In this document: piece after piece, positions 1-10,719 of the stretch
Layout: each line of letters opens with the position of its first letter
How positions within the stretch are numbered: position 1 is the stretch's first letter
NCBI GenBank assembly: GCA_014155875.1
Contig: JACEFZ010011398.1
Span: 1-64,000 of the forward strand
Length of the DNA: 64,000 bases
Reading direction: 5' to 3'
Source of the DNA: Cepaea nemoralis
Lineage: Eukaryota > Mollusca > Gastropoda > Stylommatophora > Helicidae
Translations under genes and position numbers: made by a program
Notes under the pieces: model-generated
What the model was told of the DNA's origin: nothing
The model's input: only the letters and a program-made list of their open reading frames with translations
Databases searched by the model: none

Positions 1-600
1 TATAGTTTTAAATCACAAAGACGAACAACACACGTCTAAATATATTAGGTTCTTAAATAATGACGAGCAACCCACGTCCACACATGTCAGGATCTTATAT
101 TAGGCTCGTTGGCTAACACATGTGAGACAGTACAAGTACAAACGTAATTCGACGTAAGACACAGCAACAAGTTCTATGGATTTATTACCACATTAAATAC
201 ATAACAATTAGTTACAGCAATGTACAACATATAACAACTCACTACCACAATACAGCTCATAGGTCTGACGCTCACAATATCAGTCGTTCAGCTCACAACC
301 ACGGAGATTCACACAACGCCTTGCTCTCGACACACACGTCCGTTCAGATGTCCAGTCGCAGCGTGGTCTGAGATTAACACACAGCACTGCCCACTGCCTC
401 AGGTGGGGTCACGTGGCTTTGCGTCGTCTGTCGTCAGCGCTGGTCGCGTGTCAGGTAAGAAACTTGCCAGCCGACAACTCTTGTCCGCCGGGTGCCGTAA
501 CGATGTCGCTGCTAGGCTCTGACACTTACCCATTCGTTTATGCGGACCTGCTTGTAGCCATATGTTGGTGTTTGTTGTATTCTAGCATTTGTAGCCATGA
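1..600. other. unassigned left edge
   Basis: No exon, element or repeat was recognised. It should be intronic if the DPF gene continues leftward. A donor-like CAG|GTAAGA occurs near 450-457, but the sequence before it does not read as PHD-finger protein. Confidence 0.4.
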
Positions 601-603
601 ATG

Positions 604-1151
604 ATCTCTACCAGTTGTGATTGTCCTGTGTGCCAGAGATGTGAATGTTGTGTGATTGTCCCATGCACCACACATGTGAATGTTGTGTGATTGTCCTGTG
701 TGCCAGAGATGTGAATGTTGTGTGATTGTCCCATGTACCACACATGTGAATGTTATGTGATTGTCCTGTGTGCCAGAGATGTGAATGTTGTGTGATTGTC
801 CCATGTACCACACATGTGAATGTTGTGTGATTGTCCCATGTACCATACATGTGAATGTTGTGTGATTGTCCTGTGTGCCAGAGATGTGAATGTTGTGTGA
901 TTGTCCCATGTACCACACATGTGAATGTTGTGTGATTGTCCTGTGTGCCAGAGATGTGAATGTTGTGTGATTGTCCTGTGTGCCAGAGATGTGAATGTTG
1001 TGTGATTGTCCCATGTACCACACATATGAATGTTGTGTGATTGTCCTATGTGCCAGATATGTGACTGCTGTGTGTCTGTGTGATTGTCTCATGTGCCAGA
1101 GATGTGAATGTTGTGTGATTGTCCCATGTACCAGAGATGTGAATGCTGTGT
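604..1151. repeat. minisatellite, 35-bp unit, about 15 copies
   Basis: Two unit variants of equal length alternate irregularly: one with CTGTGTGCCAGAG, one with CCATGTACCACAC in the same position. The array ends about 100 bp before the acceptor of the DPF exon at 1255. Open frames across it on the - strand are repeat artefacts. Confidence 0.95.
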
Positions 1152-1254
1152 GGTGGACAGTTGCCTGGAGACCTAGTGTAACGGTGTGGACGGTGGGCAC
1201 GGTGTGAGAGTTCTCACCCTGGGTTTACCTCTTTATTGTTGACCTCGTCTGCAG

Positions 1255-1336
1255 GAGCAGCTGTTGTTTTGTGATGACTGCGACCGGGGCTACCACATGT
1301 ACTGTCTGAATCCACCCCTCAGTGAGCCACCTGAAG
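1255..1336 (+). CDS. DPF: DPF/d4 family protein, penultimate coding exon (second PHD finger, middle part)
   Basis: This exon encodes part of the second PHD finger of a DPF (requiem/d4, BAF45) protein; the family are chromatin-reading subunits of SWI/SNF (BAF) complexes. Translation starts [18 protein letters not shown], near-identical in my memory to vertebrate DPF proteins. It carries the CDDC pair and the HMYC pair of the C4HC3 zinc site. The acceptor is CTGCAG at 1249-1254 and the donor is GTAAGC at 1337. The 82-bp exon ends with one nucleotide of a split Gly codon, which the next exon at 2635 completes in phase. The upstream exons (first PHD finger, C2H2, requiem domain) are not in the window. 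PHF10 fits less well because it differs in the [12 protein letters not shown] core. Confidence 0.93.
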
Positions 1337-1344
1337 GTAAGCGC

Positions 1345-1525
1345 CACCCTGGCTGGATACACATGAACCCACTTTAGATAGATACACATGAACCCACTCT
1401 AGATAGATACACATGAACCCAGTTTAGATAGGTTCACATGAACCCAGTTTAGATAGATTCACATGAACCCACTTTAGATAGATTCACATGAACCAACTTT
1501 AGATAGATTCACATGAACCCACCCT
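1345..1525. repeat. minisatellite, 25-bp unit, about 7 copies
   Basis: The unit is like ACACATGAACCCACTTTAGA plus 5 bp. It starts only about 10-20 bp inside the intron after the DPF donor at 1337 and stops where a retrotransposon fragment begins. Confidence 0.95.
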
Positions 1526-1975
1526 GTACAGGTGGGACTGCCACTGAAGGCATATACCTCCATACAAGATCTTATGGCAACATTTTTAACCCATCAAGAC
1601 TCAAGGCAAAGACCAAAATAAGATCAAGATGCATAAGTGAACTACATTTTGCAGACGATGCAGCACTGACTACTCATGCAGCAGAAGATCTGCAACAGCT
1701 CATAGATCGTTTTTGCAGCTGCCTGCAAAGACTTTGGGCTTACCATTAGCCTAAATAAAACACAGGTGATGGAACAAGATGCTGGTGCGCCTCCGTCAAT
1801 CAAAATTTCTAATTACGAACTGAAGGCTGTCCATGAGTTTGCGTATTTGGGGTCAACAATATCAGATAATCTTTCATTAGAGACATAAATTGACAGACGC
1901 ATTGGAAAGGTAGCCACAACACTTTCCAGGCTAACTAAAAGAGTTTGGGAGAATAATAGACTAACAGAGCGTACA
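1526..1975 (+). mobile_element. non-LTR retrotransposon reverse-transcriptase fragment (decayed)
   Basis: The translation resembles the C-terminal half of an endonuclease-encoding non-LTR reverse transcriptase. It includes ELHFADDAALTTHA (the active-site F-A-D-D motif), then in a shifted frame a stretch resembling AYLGSTISDNLSLE and RIGKVATTLSRLTKRVWE. At least one frameshift (near 1730) and a stop (near 1888) break it. It is inserted in the DPF intron in the same orientation as the gene, and its 3' end runs into the next minisatellite. Confidence 0.85.
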
Positions 1976-2560
1976 TTGTGATAGAGAAGAGATATCTAAA
2001 GTGTGGAACCTAGTTACAGTGTGATAGAGATGAGATATCTAAAGTGTGGGACCTAGTTACAGTGTGATAGAGATGAGATATCTAAAGTGTGGGACCTAGT
2101 TACAGTGTGATAGAGATGAGATATCTAAAGTGTGGGATCTAGTTGCAGTGTGATAGAGATGAGATATCTGAAGTGTGGGATCTAGTTACAGTGTGATAGA
2201 GATGAGATATCTGAAGTGTGGGATCTAGTTGCAGTGTGATAGAGATGAGATATCTGAAGTGTGGGATCTAGTTGCAGTGTGATAGAGATGAGATATCTAA
2301 AGTGTGGGACCTAGTTACAGTGTGATAGAGATGAGATATCTGAAGTGTGGGATCTAGTTGCAGTGTGATAGAGATGAGATATCTAAAGTGTGGGACCTAG
2401 TTACAGTGTGATAGAGATGAGATATCTGAAGTGTGGGATCTAGTTACATTGTGATAGAGATGAGATATCTAAAGTGTGGGACCTAGTTACAATGTGATAG
2501 AGATGAGATATCTAAAGTGTGGGATCTAGTTGCAGTGTGATAGAGGTGAGACAATCAATC
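1970..2560. repeat. minisatellite, 43-bp unit, about 13 copies
   Basis: The unit contains GTGATAGAGATGAGATATCT followed by AAAGTGTGGGA(T/C)CTAGTTAC. Copies are mostly full length with scattered substitutions. The array ends about 75 bp before the acceptor of the last DPF exon. Confidence 0.96.
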
Positions 2561-2634
2561 AGATAATGTTGCCCCTGTTGCACGAGTGAACCATGTGAGC
2601 GTGACACTAACTGAGACTGCTGTTTGTCCTGCAG

Positions 2635-2702
2635 GAAGCTGGAGCTGCCATCTGTGTATTGAAGAGTTCCACGGTGGCAAGAAGCCGGCCGGCATGAACT
2701 GA
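2635..2702 (+). CDS. DPF: DPF/d4 family protein, last coding exon
   Basis: After the acceptor TGTCCTGCAG at 2634, the frame completes the split Gly codon and reads GSWSCHLC, supplying the last two zinc-binding Cys of the second PHD finger. A short tail IEEFHGGKKPAGMN and TGA at 2700-2702 follow. The GSWSCHLC junction directly after SEPPE matches DPF2/DPF3-type proteins. The short divergent tail is typical of the family. The two exons together give 49 codons plus the stop. Confidence 0.93.
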
Positions 2703-2988
2703 TCTCCTTGCTTACCTGGTCAGGTGACATATCAGGGCATTCTGGGAGCCAGGAGCAGACATCATTGTGAATACATGACTTTGTCCAGTGTAAGGGCACA
2801 GATGTGAACTAATACATACCAGTAAACATCAAATACATGTGAATACATACCGTGAACAGCTAATACATGTGAATATGTAACTGAGGAACATATGCATGTG
2901 AATACATGACAGTGCGGAACATACATATGTAGACATGACTCTCTGGCATGTAAGGGCACAGATGTAAACAACAAATACATGTTGATAC
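2703..2988. other. DPF 3' flank / likely 3' UTR with irregular repeats
   Basis: Imperfect AATACATGTGAATACATA-like repeats, with a roughly 30-bp motif (GTAAGGGCACAGATGT) near 2790 and 2950. No polyadenylation signal could be assigned with confidence. Confidence 0.4.
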
Positions 2989-3400
2989 ATCATCAGCCTT
3001 GCCGGCTGGCGTAGGCAACCATCCTTCTCCACAAATGTTGATCTCCGATTGCATGGATCAGTTTGTGTGTTGTCTCTCTTCTATGCCATGACACAAGACT
3101 GTCAAGAATGTTCTCACGCTGTCTTCCTCTATCTCTCTTTCCCTTAATCTATCCGGTTGTCACAACATGTTCCAGTTTTTCTCTCCTCATAATGTGGCCA
3201 ATAAATGATAACTGCTTTTTTCTGGTGATTCTTATAAGTTGTCTTTACAACTTAGCTTCCCTTAAAATGTCCAGATTGCTCATTTTGGCTATTCAATTAA
3301 TTTTCAGCATTCTATAAAACCACATCTCCAAGGCTTCCAGGGATTTGTTCACCTGGTTACTAATTGTCCAGGGTTTGCAGCTGTATGTTGATACATAATG
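2989..3400 (-). mobile_element. non-LTR retrotransposon 3' fragment
   Basis: Begins on the + strand with CATCATCAGCCTTGCCGGCT, the complement of a short ATGATG-type 3' tail. This start recurs near 3427, 11580, 44235 and 51425. Only the C-terminal coding end and 3' UTR of the element remain. Confidence 0.7.
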
Positions 3401-3424
3401 ATGGATAATACATCAATCAATCAA

Positions 3425-3870
3425 TCATGTGCCATACCGGCAAGCGTGGGCGGTCATGACTCGCTCACCATAGTTGTGGATCAGCTCAGTGTTCCTGTCT
3501 CATCCATGCCATGTGGCCAAGCCATCCAGGTATTTACTTCACAATCTTTCCCTTGATCTCTTCCCTTTGATCTTGCCAGTTGTCACCAAATTCTCCAATT
3601 AATTTCTTCTCATAACATGTCCAAAAAATGTTGATTGTCTACGTCTAATGTCTCTAATCAATTTCCAATTTTCATTTGTCTCCTCTAGTACTTGGTCATT
3701 GGTTTTTCTGTCTGTCCATGGTATTCTTTGCATTTTCCTCAGAAACCACATTTCTGCAGCCATCAGATGCTTTTCAGCTGGACTGCACATTGTCCAAGTT
3801 TCACATCAATACAAAAGAACAGGCTCTATGTATCCCCTCAACACTCTTTTTCTCGTTTCAATAATACATA
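3425..3870 (-). mobile_element. non-LTR retrotransposon 3' fragment with reverse-transcriptase C-terminus
   Basis: On the - strand, 3790-3599 reads as the post-catalytic C-terminal part of an endonuclease/reverse transcriptase, including MQRIPWTDRKTNDQVLEE and STFFGHVMRRN. It is 5'-truncated and lies next to another fragment of the same kind in the same orientation. Confidence 0.8.
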
Positions 3871-3954
3871 ACGATGGATAATACACATGTGTGCAGAACC
3901 AGAAACACATCACTAGATGGAAATGTGTGCTTGATTTTCTCCGTGAGTAACCTC

Positions 3955-4065
3955 ACTACCCCTGAGACTGTCACATGAAGATCACATGTCGGCAGTTGTG
4001 TCACATGAAGATCACATGTGTACAGTTGTGTTACATGAAGATGACCTGTCTGCAGTTGTATCACA
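3955..4065. repeat. short tandem array, 30-bp unit, about 3 copies
   Basis: Unit resembles TCACATGAAGATCACATGTC followed by GGCAGTTGTG. Confidence 0.85.
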
Positions 4066-4179
4066 CAAACAAACAGTCTAGGCTAGATGAGGACATAATA
4101 CTTGGATGGTCTGAGTGCCAAATGCTGCAGAGATGTGGATTTATAGATGAATGATAACACCACGAGAGGATGAGAAGCA

Positions 4180-4470
4180 TCATGGAGATATTTTGTCAGT
4201 GATAGAAGTGAACTCACACAGAGATATCTTGTCAGTGATAGAAGTGAACTCACACAGAGATATCTTGTCAGTGATAGAAGTGAACTCACACCGAGATATC
4301 TTGTCAGTGATAGAAGTGAACTCACACCGAGATATCTTGTCAGTGATAGAAGTGAACTCACACAGAGATATCTTGTCAGTGATAGAAGTGAACTCACACA
4401 GAGATATCTTGTCAGTGATAGAAGTGAACTCACACTGAGATATCTTGTCAGTGATAGAAGTGAACTCACA
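4180..4470. repeat. minisatellite, 36-bp unit, 8 copies
   Basis: The unit is AGAGATATCTTGTCAGTGAT plus AGAAGTGAACTCACAC. Because 36 is a multiple of three and the unit lacks stops, both strands stay open across it; neither frame looks like a protein gene. Confidence 0.96.
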
Positions 4471-4484
4471 CAGAGAACTGGCTA

Positions 4485-4720
4485 CTCACATCAGAAGTGG
4501 ACAGTCTGCTTTCTGTGGGTATGTCATGGGATGGGGAATGCTGGAGATTGTCATCACAACAGGAAGGTTGGCGGGGAAGAGAGGCAGGGGATCAAGAGAG
4601 GAGATGCTGACAGTTTGACATCATGGTTTGGAGGGACATCTGTATCAGAAATGATTGGCAGTACCCCAGCCAGAAAGCTGTGGACACATCACCAATGCAG
4701 CACGGCATGAAGTGTAAGGA
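4485..4720 (+). mobile_element. degenerate non-LTR retrotransposon C-terminal fragment
   Basis: Reads in part FCGYVMGWGMLEIVITTGRL and GKRGRGSRE, a decayed form of the post-RT segment F-x-G-H-V-M-R...L-x-x-x-V-T-T-G-(R/K) seen in the other fragments. Several stops follow. Confidence 0.5.
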
Positions 4721-5855
4721 GGAGTAAGTGGGGCTAGATGTAGGCTGGCTGCTGTATTCAGCACGATGGAAGATGAGACACTGCTACAGGCAGACTGGAG
4801 GTGGGTGCAAACCACCAAACTCTGGAGTCAGACCTGGGATCCAAGAAGGGGGTCGGTTGCTGCGGAGCTAATCACGGAGTCCAGATAGAACACCAACTAT
4901 AGTGACAGGAAAAACTGTTAAAGGCGGACATGTTTGCCAAAGTCTGTCTCTACAACCAAGTGAAACAACAAACCAAACCTCAGAATACTTGACTGGGGGT
5001 GAGAAGAAGGCAGGGTCATCAACACAGAAACTGGGAATGGAGATGTGCTGGAACATTCCGTGGTCCTGTCTCAGTTCATGTGCTCATTGGATGGCCTTCT
5101 TTGGGTCATCAGTGATGTATTCTGCTTTTTGTTTTCTTGCTTGTTGATAAAGACTTTGGTGGAGTTCTCTTGAATCTGTGTGTGTGCTTTCCCTTTCACT
5201 GAACTTTCTCGTCATAGTTTGTGTTTATTTAGTCTGGCAGCACCGGACTGCACGAGTCTTCAACTCAGAGACTGAGACATTGCTGTGGTCAAACTTGGGT
5301 GTCTGGTCAGGCAGATCACCAAACCCATGAGTGCCCTAACACCGGGGTTCAAGCCAGTTTTGGGAGTAGACTATCAGAAATGTGGTTGTGACAGTCAAGT
5401 AGAACACTATTTCATATTTGTGACTTGTGTATTGTTTCAGTTCAGACTTTGTTGGTTTGTGTTATGACAATTTCATGACTGATTGTTCACTGTTCAAATA
5501 TATGATTATTGTATGACAATCTTTGGATTGTTCAGTGCGGGGTTGTGTGATTGCTTGATGGTTTTACAAGTATTACAAGTATATGTAGGACTATTTGTGA
5601 TGGTTTATTAGACTGAACTGATTGTGTGGACTTGATTGTTTCAGTGTAAATTAATGCCTTAGAAAACAATGTTATTGCTGATAGAAATAAACAAACATGG
5701 TTGGATAAAGCCACAGTAGCAGATTGTTGTGTTGCATTCTTGTTCCCCTGTCTGGTTGTGCTTGAACTGAATACTCTGTGTCCGTTGCACACATTAATAT
5801 ACTCAACATATCCTCTAAGAAGTTGGTATGGTCTTGGCTTCTTCTACTTCTTCTT
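4721..5855. other. unassigned intergenic stretch
   Basis: No coding similarity, tandem array or terminal repeat recognised. Confidence 0.4.
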
Positions 5856-5859
5856 TTGT

Positions 5860-6625
5860 TCACTTGAAATATGTCTGTAACTGCAATGCTGTCTCTTGTA
5901 TGAATTTAACTGTCTGTTCCAGTTCACTCAGTGGTCCATAGAATTTATCTTCCGCTGTCGTCTCTCTAAGCCAGAAGATTTGCCTAGATATGTTATATTT
6001 TGGGCAGTCTTGGAGTATGTGCTCTGCTGTCTGTGACGCCAATCCACATGTGCACATGGCTGAGTCACCAATCTTGAATTTTGTATACATGTGGTTGCGT
6101 AATCTATTGTGTCCTGTTCTAAGGCGCAGAATAAAGACTTGTTCTGGTCTGTCCATAATGTGGTAGTCATCTTGAGCAGGTTTTGGTGGCTTTCTGGCAG
6201 ATTTGATCATTCTTTTCTTTTGGTGGTATGTAACAGGCACATTAGGTTCTTCTTTTGCTCTTTCCTTAGCCAGTTGATCAGCTCTGTCGTTTCCAGGTAC
6301 TCCACAGTGGGATGGTATCCACTGTATGGTGACCTTATGCTGACTGATAAGTTCAGAAAGTAGTGTCCTTAGAACTGGTAATTTCCCAGACAGGAGCGCC
6401 TCTATTATTGATTTTGCATCTGTCAATATCACCACAGGTTGTGTACCATGGCTTGTATTTAGTAATTTCTCTGTTGCTATCTTGATTGCCTCAATTTCAG
6501 CATCGTAGTTATGGCAGTACTTTCCTGTTGGAACTCTGGCCGTGTCCCTAGTATTATTTGGGTATTCTATGAACGCTCCCGCTCCTCCATTTCGAACCGC
6601 ATTTTGTGCTGACCCATCTGTGTAG
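5860..6625 (-). mobile_element. non-LTR retrotransposon RNase H domain and C-terminus
   Basis: The reading frame carries the acidic RNase H pattern in order: VYTDGSAQNAVRNGG near 6620, an AEIEAI helix, LTDAKSIIEAL near 6425, and GNDRADQLA near 6280. A Cys-rich tail (CTCGLASQTAEHILQDC) is the usual end of Jockey/I/CR1-type elements with RNase H. The downstream part, 6435 to 5860, is open for 191 codons. It belongs with the RT remains at 6634-7690. Confidence 0.85.
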
Positions 6626-6633
6626 ACTCGGAT

Positions 6634-7690
6634 TCAGAGGTCCTGTGGGTATTCTTCATCAAGGAAGCTCAGAGTGGCTGTTCTGTGCTGCACACTGTTC
6701 TGTTCTTTCTTGTCAAATATTCCTCTCACTTTTGTCTGGATTTGTAATGATAGTCTATGTTCATCTTTCCATGGAGTTCGCTCTGGAATAGTTTTCAGGG
6801 GAATACCAACTGTGGGAAGATCGATGGTTTCTCTGCAGAGTCGTTTGGCATGGTGGATAAAACTGCTTCTTTTCAACCGCCCCATAACTAGGTTTTCAAA
6901 TCTGTTCTTCATAGGGTGGCCTGGAAAGCTGAGAAACTTTTCTGCTTGTATTAGCGTTTTCTTATCTCTGCGCTCACTCAGTGCTTGTGTCCTCCCCATC
7001 TTCTCCATTTCCATGATGACTCTAAGTGCTTGATTTTGCACCTTGTCCAGCTCTTGTAGTGTGATTTTTTTATGCCGAACACCACACACTTGACCCATAT
7101 TCCAGGTGTGGTGGTATGCTCTGTTGGTAAACTTTGCTAAGTATTTTCCCACTGGCTCCCCAAGTGGTACCACTTAGTTTTCTCAGGATGGCTATTTTCC
7201 TTCTGGCTTTTGCTACTGCTTTGTTGATGTGCTTTCTCCATGTCAGCCTGTCATCAAATGTTACTCAAAGGTATTTTGGTTCTTTATCTTCTCTTAGGGG
7301 TGTTCCATTTATCTGGATGGTCCCTGCCTTTTGTTTTGGAGAGAGGGTAAATAGTGTGGTGCTGCACTTGTCAGTGTTTATGCTGACACACTATTTGCCA
7401 AAGCAATTAATGCATCTACAGATCTTTGTAGTGATCTGTTGACCACTGATGCATGTTCATTTGTGCTCCATAGAACCAGGTCATCAGCGTACATTGCTAC
7501 TTTAATTCCATGTGGTAGTTTATCAACAAGATCATTGATGAAGATTAGAAAAGTGTGGGGGACAGGACTCCACCCCGGGGAACGCCGTGACGCAGTAGTA
7601 CTTTCTTGCCCTTGATGTCTTCACTTTGTTGGAGTATAGTCCCTGAGCCGCGCTCTACCAAGACAGTTCTGTCATTCTTGGCTATTTCTT
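6634..7690 (-). mobile_element. non-LTR retrotransposon reverse-transcriptase remains
   Basis: Reading leftward from 7600, the - strand gives HGVPRGGVLSPTLF, then after a frameshift FINDLVDKLPHGIKVAMYADD with the catalytic Y-A-D-D intact. The connecting region 7173-6634 is open for 179 codons and leads into the RNase H domain at 6625. Multiple frameshifts show it is dead. Confidence 0.82.
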
Positions 7691-7830
7691 GCAGTTCCCT
7701 CTATGCTGGAGTATAGTCCCTCAGTCATGCTCTACCAAGACAATTCTATCACTCTTGGCTATTTCTTTAAGTTCCCTCTATGTTGGAGGATAGTCCCTCA
7801 CCCGCTCTATACCAAGACAATTGACCAAAG
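7620..7830. repeat. tandem duplication of element sequence, about 86-bp unit, 2-3 copies
   Basis: GGAGTATAGTCCCT followed by a CTCTACCAAGACA block repeats inside the reverse-transcriptase remains, so the duplication arose after insertion. Confidence 0.8.
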
Positions 7831-7884
7831 TCGTATGTGATTCTCCACGTCTGCTGGCGGCGCCATGCTCCAATTTCTCAGTTC

Positions 7885-8111
7885 TGGGGTCAAGAACCGA
7901 CATCACAGCACTCGGGATATTCCCATACACTCTCTGTCCTTATCTTCAACAGCCAGCGAAGATTCCCTGTGCTAAAGGTACCTGATGCAATCTGATTAAG
8001 TTTCCGTCTGACCTTTCCTTGGAGAACTGAGTGTCTGCCAGATCCTTCGGTCACTCCCTGCAGTACCAGTACACACAGCATGTACTTGAGGCGTGTAAAA
8101 AGGGCTCCCAT
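7885..8111 (-). mobile_element. non-LTR retrotransposon 3' end (RNase H family B)
   Basis: The C-terminal 73 codons end in LRWLLKIRTESVWEYPECCD and a stop. The same terminal peptide occurs near 8640 and 45022. The copy is severely 5'-truncated. Confidence 0.8.
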
Positions 8112-8324
8112 TGTTGTTTGTTTGCTTGTTATACTGTACTGAGTGATTTCACCAACAATTCAGAATGCAAAGTTGGAAACTGTCATGGCTAGTCAGAGAG
8201 CAGTGACCAAGAACGGACTCCAGGGTGCAGTCCTCTTGCAAAATATTTTTTAAACAAAAAAATATCTTTTTTGGTCCTTTTGCAAAATATTTTTGCCTGC
8301 CAACTGCCTTGATTAAAGAAAGGT

Positions 8325-8625
8325 GATCTAAAGAACTGTACCTGAGATTTAAAGACATGTACCTGAGATCTAAAGACATGTACCTGAGATCTAAAGACAT
8401 ATACCTGAGATATAAAGACATGTACCTGAAATCTAAAGATGTGTACCTGAGATCTAAAGAATTGTATTTGAGATCTAAAGACGTGTACCTGAGATCTAAA
8501 GAATTGTATCTGACATCTAAAGACATATAGCTGAGATCTAAAGACATATAGCTGAGATCTAAAGAGCTGTAGCTGACATCTAAAGACATGAACCTGAGAT
8601 CTAAAGACATGTACCTGAGATTGAT
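8325..8625. repeat. minisatellite, 21-bp unit, left block
   Basis: Unit ACCTGAGATCTAAAGACATG plus T, about 14 copies. The same unit resumes at 9395, so the array was split by the element between. Confidence 0.95.
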
Positions 8626-8629
8626 AGAT

Positions 8630-9395
8630 TTAGGAACCGACATCACAGCATTCGGGACATTCCCATAAGCACTGTGTCCCCAACCTCAGCAGCCAGCGAA
8701 GAGTTCCAACACTAATAGTTCCAGTAGCAATCTGATTATATGTCCGTCTCACCTTTCCTTCGAGCGTCGGCCAGATCCCCTCGTCACACCTCGCTGTCTC
8801 ATTCTTACCAGACTATGGTGCTCCATTTGCTCCTCCGAGGTGTACATGTGCTCCCACAAGCCCGCAACCACGTCTGCTTTGTTATGCATCAATACTCCAC
8901 CAAGTTTTGCCGAGCCAGCCAGTCTGTCCGCCTGTTCATTCCCCAGCACACCGGCATGCCCAGGAGAAAAGATCCAGGTGATGCTTGCTACCTGTGACCT
9001 CCGAAGCGAAGCAAGCCACTCTGCACGAAACTTGTCTGTTCTCACCCTTCTCAGCATGCTTTCTGAGTCAGTTACAATCACAATGTGTGTATGTATCGTG
9101 TTTTCTATCCAGCGGAAAGCTGTACTGACCGCCTCCACCTCCATTCTGAAGCTAGATGTAGTGTCATCATACGCCAGGCTCTCCCGCCTCAAACGCCGAC
9201 CATTAGTTTTTGCCAAGAACTCCCAGGCACTTCTCCTATCTCTCAACACCGGCCCATCCGTGTAGATAATCACATCACCCGAGCGAGAATTTTCCTGATT
9301 TAGTTGCTGAATTTCCACTTCCGTGGCCCCTGCTGGCCACTCCCTGCACTCCCGGCTCAATGTGATTATAACTGATTTTCTGCTGATTTATAAGC
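8630..9395 (-). mobile_element. non-LTR retrotransposon fragment with RNase H (family B), inserted in a minisatellite
   Basis: The - strand frame 9360-8749 (203 codons) has the RNase H landmarks IIYTDGPVLRDRRSAWEF, MEVEAVSTAFRW, VIVTDSESM and GHAGVLGNEQADRLAG; a G-P replaces the common G-S after YTD. A frameshift near 8755 precedes the conserved C-terminus ending near 8640. The 3' end is followed by a short degenerate TGATTGA-like tail. Both flanks are the same 21-bp minisatellite. Confidence 0.85.
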
Positions 9396-9510
9396 AGGCA
9401 TAAGGTACCTGAGATTTAAAGAAATGTACCTGAGATCTAAAGAACTTTACCTGAGATCTAAAGAAATGTACCTGAGATCTAAAGACATGTACCTGAGATT
9501 TAAAGACACA
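9395..9510. repeat. minisatellite, 21-bp unit, right block
   Basis: About 5 copies of the same unit as 8325-8625, on the far side of the retrotransposon insertion. Confidence 0.93.
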
Positions 9511-9639
9511 TGACTTATGTCGTCTGCTAGAAGATGGCAGCAGAAGTTGGACAGTCTTGTTTCCTTCTCACTTCTCTTCATTTGCTCTCTTATTCTACAA
9601 ACTTTTTTTTTCTTTGGCGCTCGCTCACCTTGAACTCAA

Positions 9640-9890
9640 GCGTAGTCCATACACACTACTTCTAGTAGTGGTGGACTAAATTAGCTTTCCCGATTCATAG
9701 TGTCCCTTGCCATCAGGCAAACCCACTCCGACTTCAGAGGTACTGTAATTTACGTCCCCAAGTCAAAGACGTTAGGTCAACATTTTAGTCCAACTGTCCA
9801 GTGTAGGGGTTGAACCCCTTACCTCGGCATCAGTACACTGGATGTTTATAAACACGCATTCTTATCCACTCGGCCATGATGACCTATTAC
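9640..9890 (-). mobile_element. tRNA-derived SINE-like element
   Basis: On the - strand an A-box-like TGGCCGAGTGG near 9880 is followed by a B-box-like GGGTTCAACCCC near 9808-9819, the internal RNA polymerase III promoter arrangement of Leu/Ser-type tRNAs. No intact cloverleaf is evident, so SINE rather than tRNA gene. Confidence 0.55.
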
Positions 9891-9944
9891 AAGCTACTAT
9901 GCTGGGGTTGGCATCATAGGCCAGGCTGCGGACATCAACATGGT

Positions 9945-10705
9945 CAGTTTATGACTGATCTGTATACATGCTTGTCTTGACTGATCTGTATACATCCTTG
10001 TCTTGACTGATCTGTATACATCCGTATCTTGACTGATCTGTATTCATCCATGTCTTGACTGATCTGTATACATCCGTGTCTTGACTGATCTGTATTCATC
10101 CATGTCTTTACTGATCTGTATTCATCCATGTCTTGACTGATCTGTATTCATCCGTGCCTTGACTGATCTGTATTCATCTGTGCCTTGACTTATCTGTATT
10201 CATCTGTGCCTTGACTGATCTGTATACATCCATGCCTTGACTGATCTGTATACATCCATGTCTTGACTGATCTGTATTCATCTGTGCCTTGACTTATCTG
10301 TATTCATCTGTGCCTTGACTGATCTGTATACATCCATGCCTTGACTGATCTGTATACATCCATGTCTTGACTGATCTGTATTCATCCGTGCCTTGACTGA
10401 TCTGTATTCATCTGTGCCTTGACTTATCTGTATTCATCTGTGCCTTGACTGATCTGTATTCATCCATGTCTTAACTGATCTGTATTCATCCATGTCTTAA
10501 CTGATCTGTATTCATCCGTGCCTTGACTGATCTGTATTCATCTGTGCCTTGACTGATCTGTATACATCCATGTCTTGACTGATCTGTATTCATCCATGTC
10601 TTGATCTGTATACATCCGTGTCTTGGTTGATCTGTATACATCCATGCCTTGACTGATCTGTATACATCCATGTCTTGGCTGATCTGTATTCATCTGTGCT
10701 TTGAC
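9945..10705. repeat. minisatellite, 26-bp unit, about 29 copies
   Basis: Unit TGACTGATCTGTATTCATCC plus ATGTCT, with two interchangeable centres (TATTCATC or TATACATC). Confidence 0.96.
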
Positions 10706-10719
10706 AAACGACAGGGGAA

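Noticed and set aside
413..604. 63-codon + strand frame and a CAG|GTAAGA donor as an upstream DPF exon
   Set aside because: Sequence does not resemble the first PHD finger or linker, and its phase relation cannot be tested.
538..1200. 220-codon His/Thr-rich - strand frame
   Set aside because: 35-bp array with a stop-free unit; not a protein.
4083..4469. Twelve-residue periodic frames on both strands
   Set aside because: 36-bp minisatellite; multiple-of-three unit explains the open frames.
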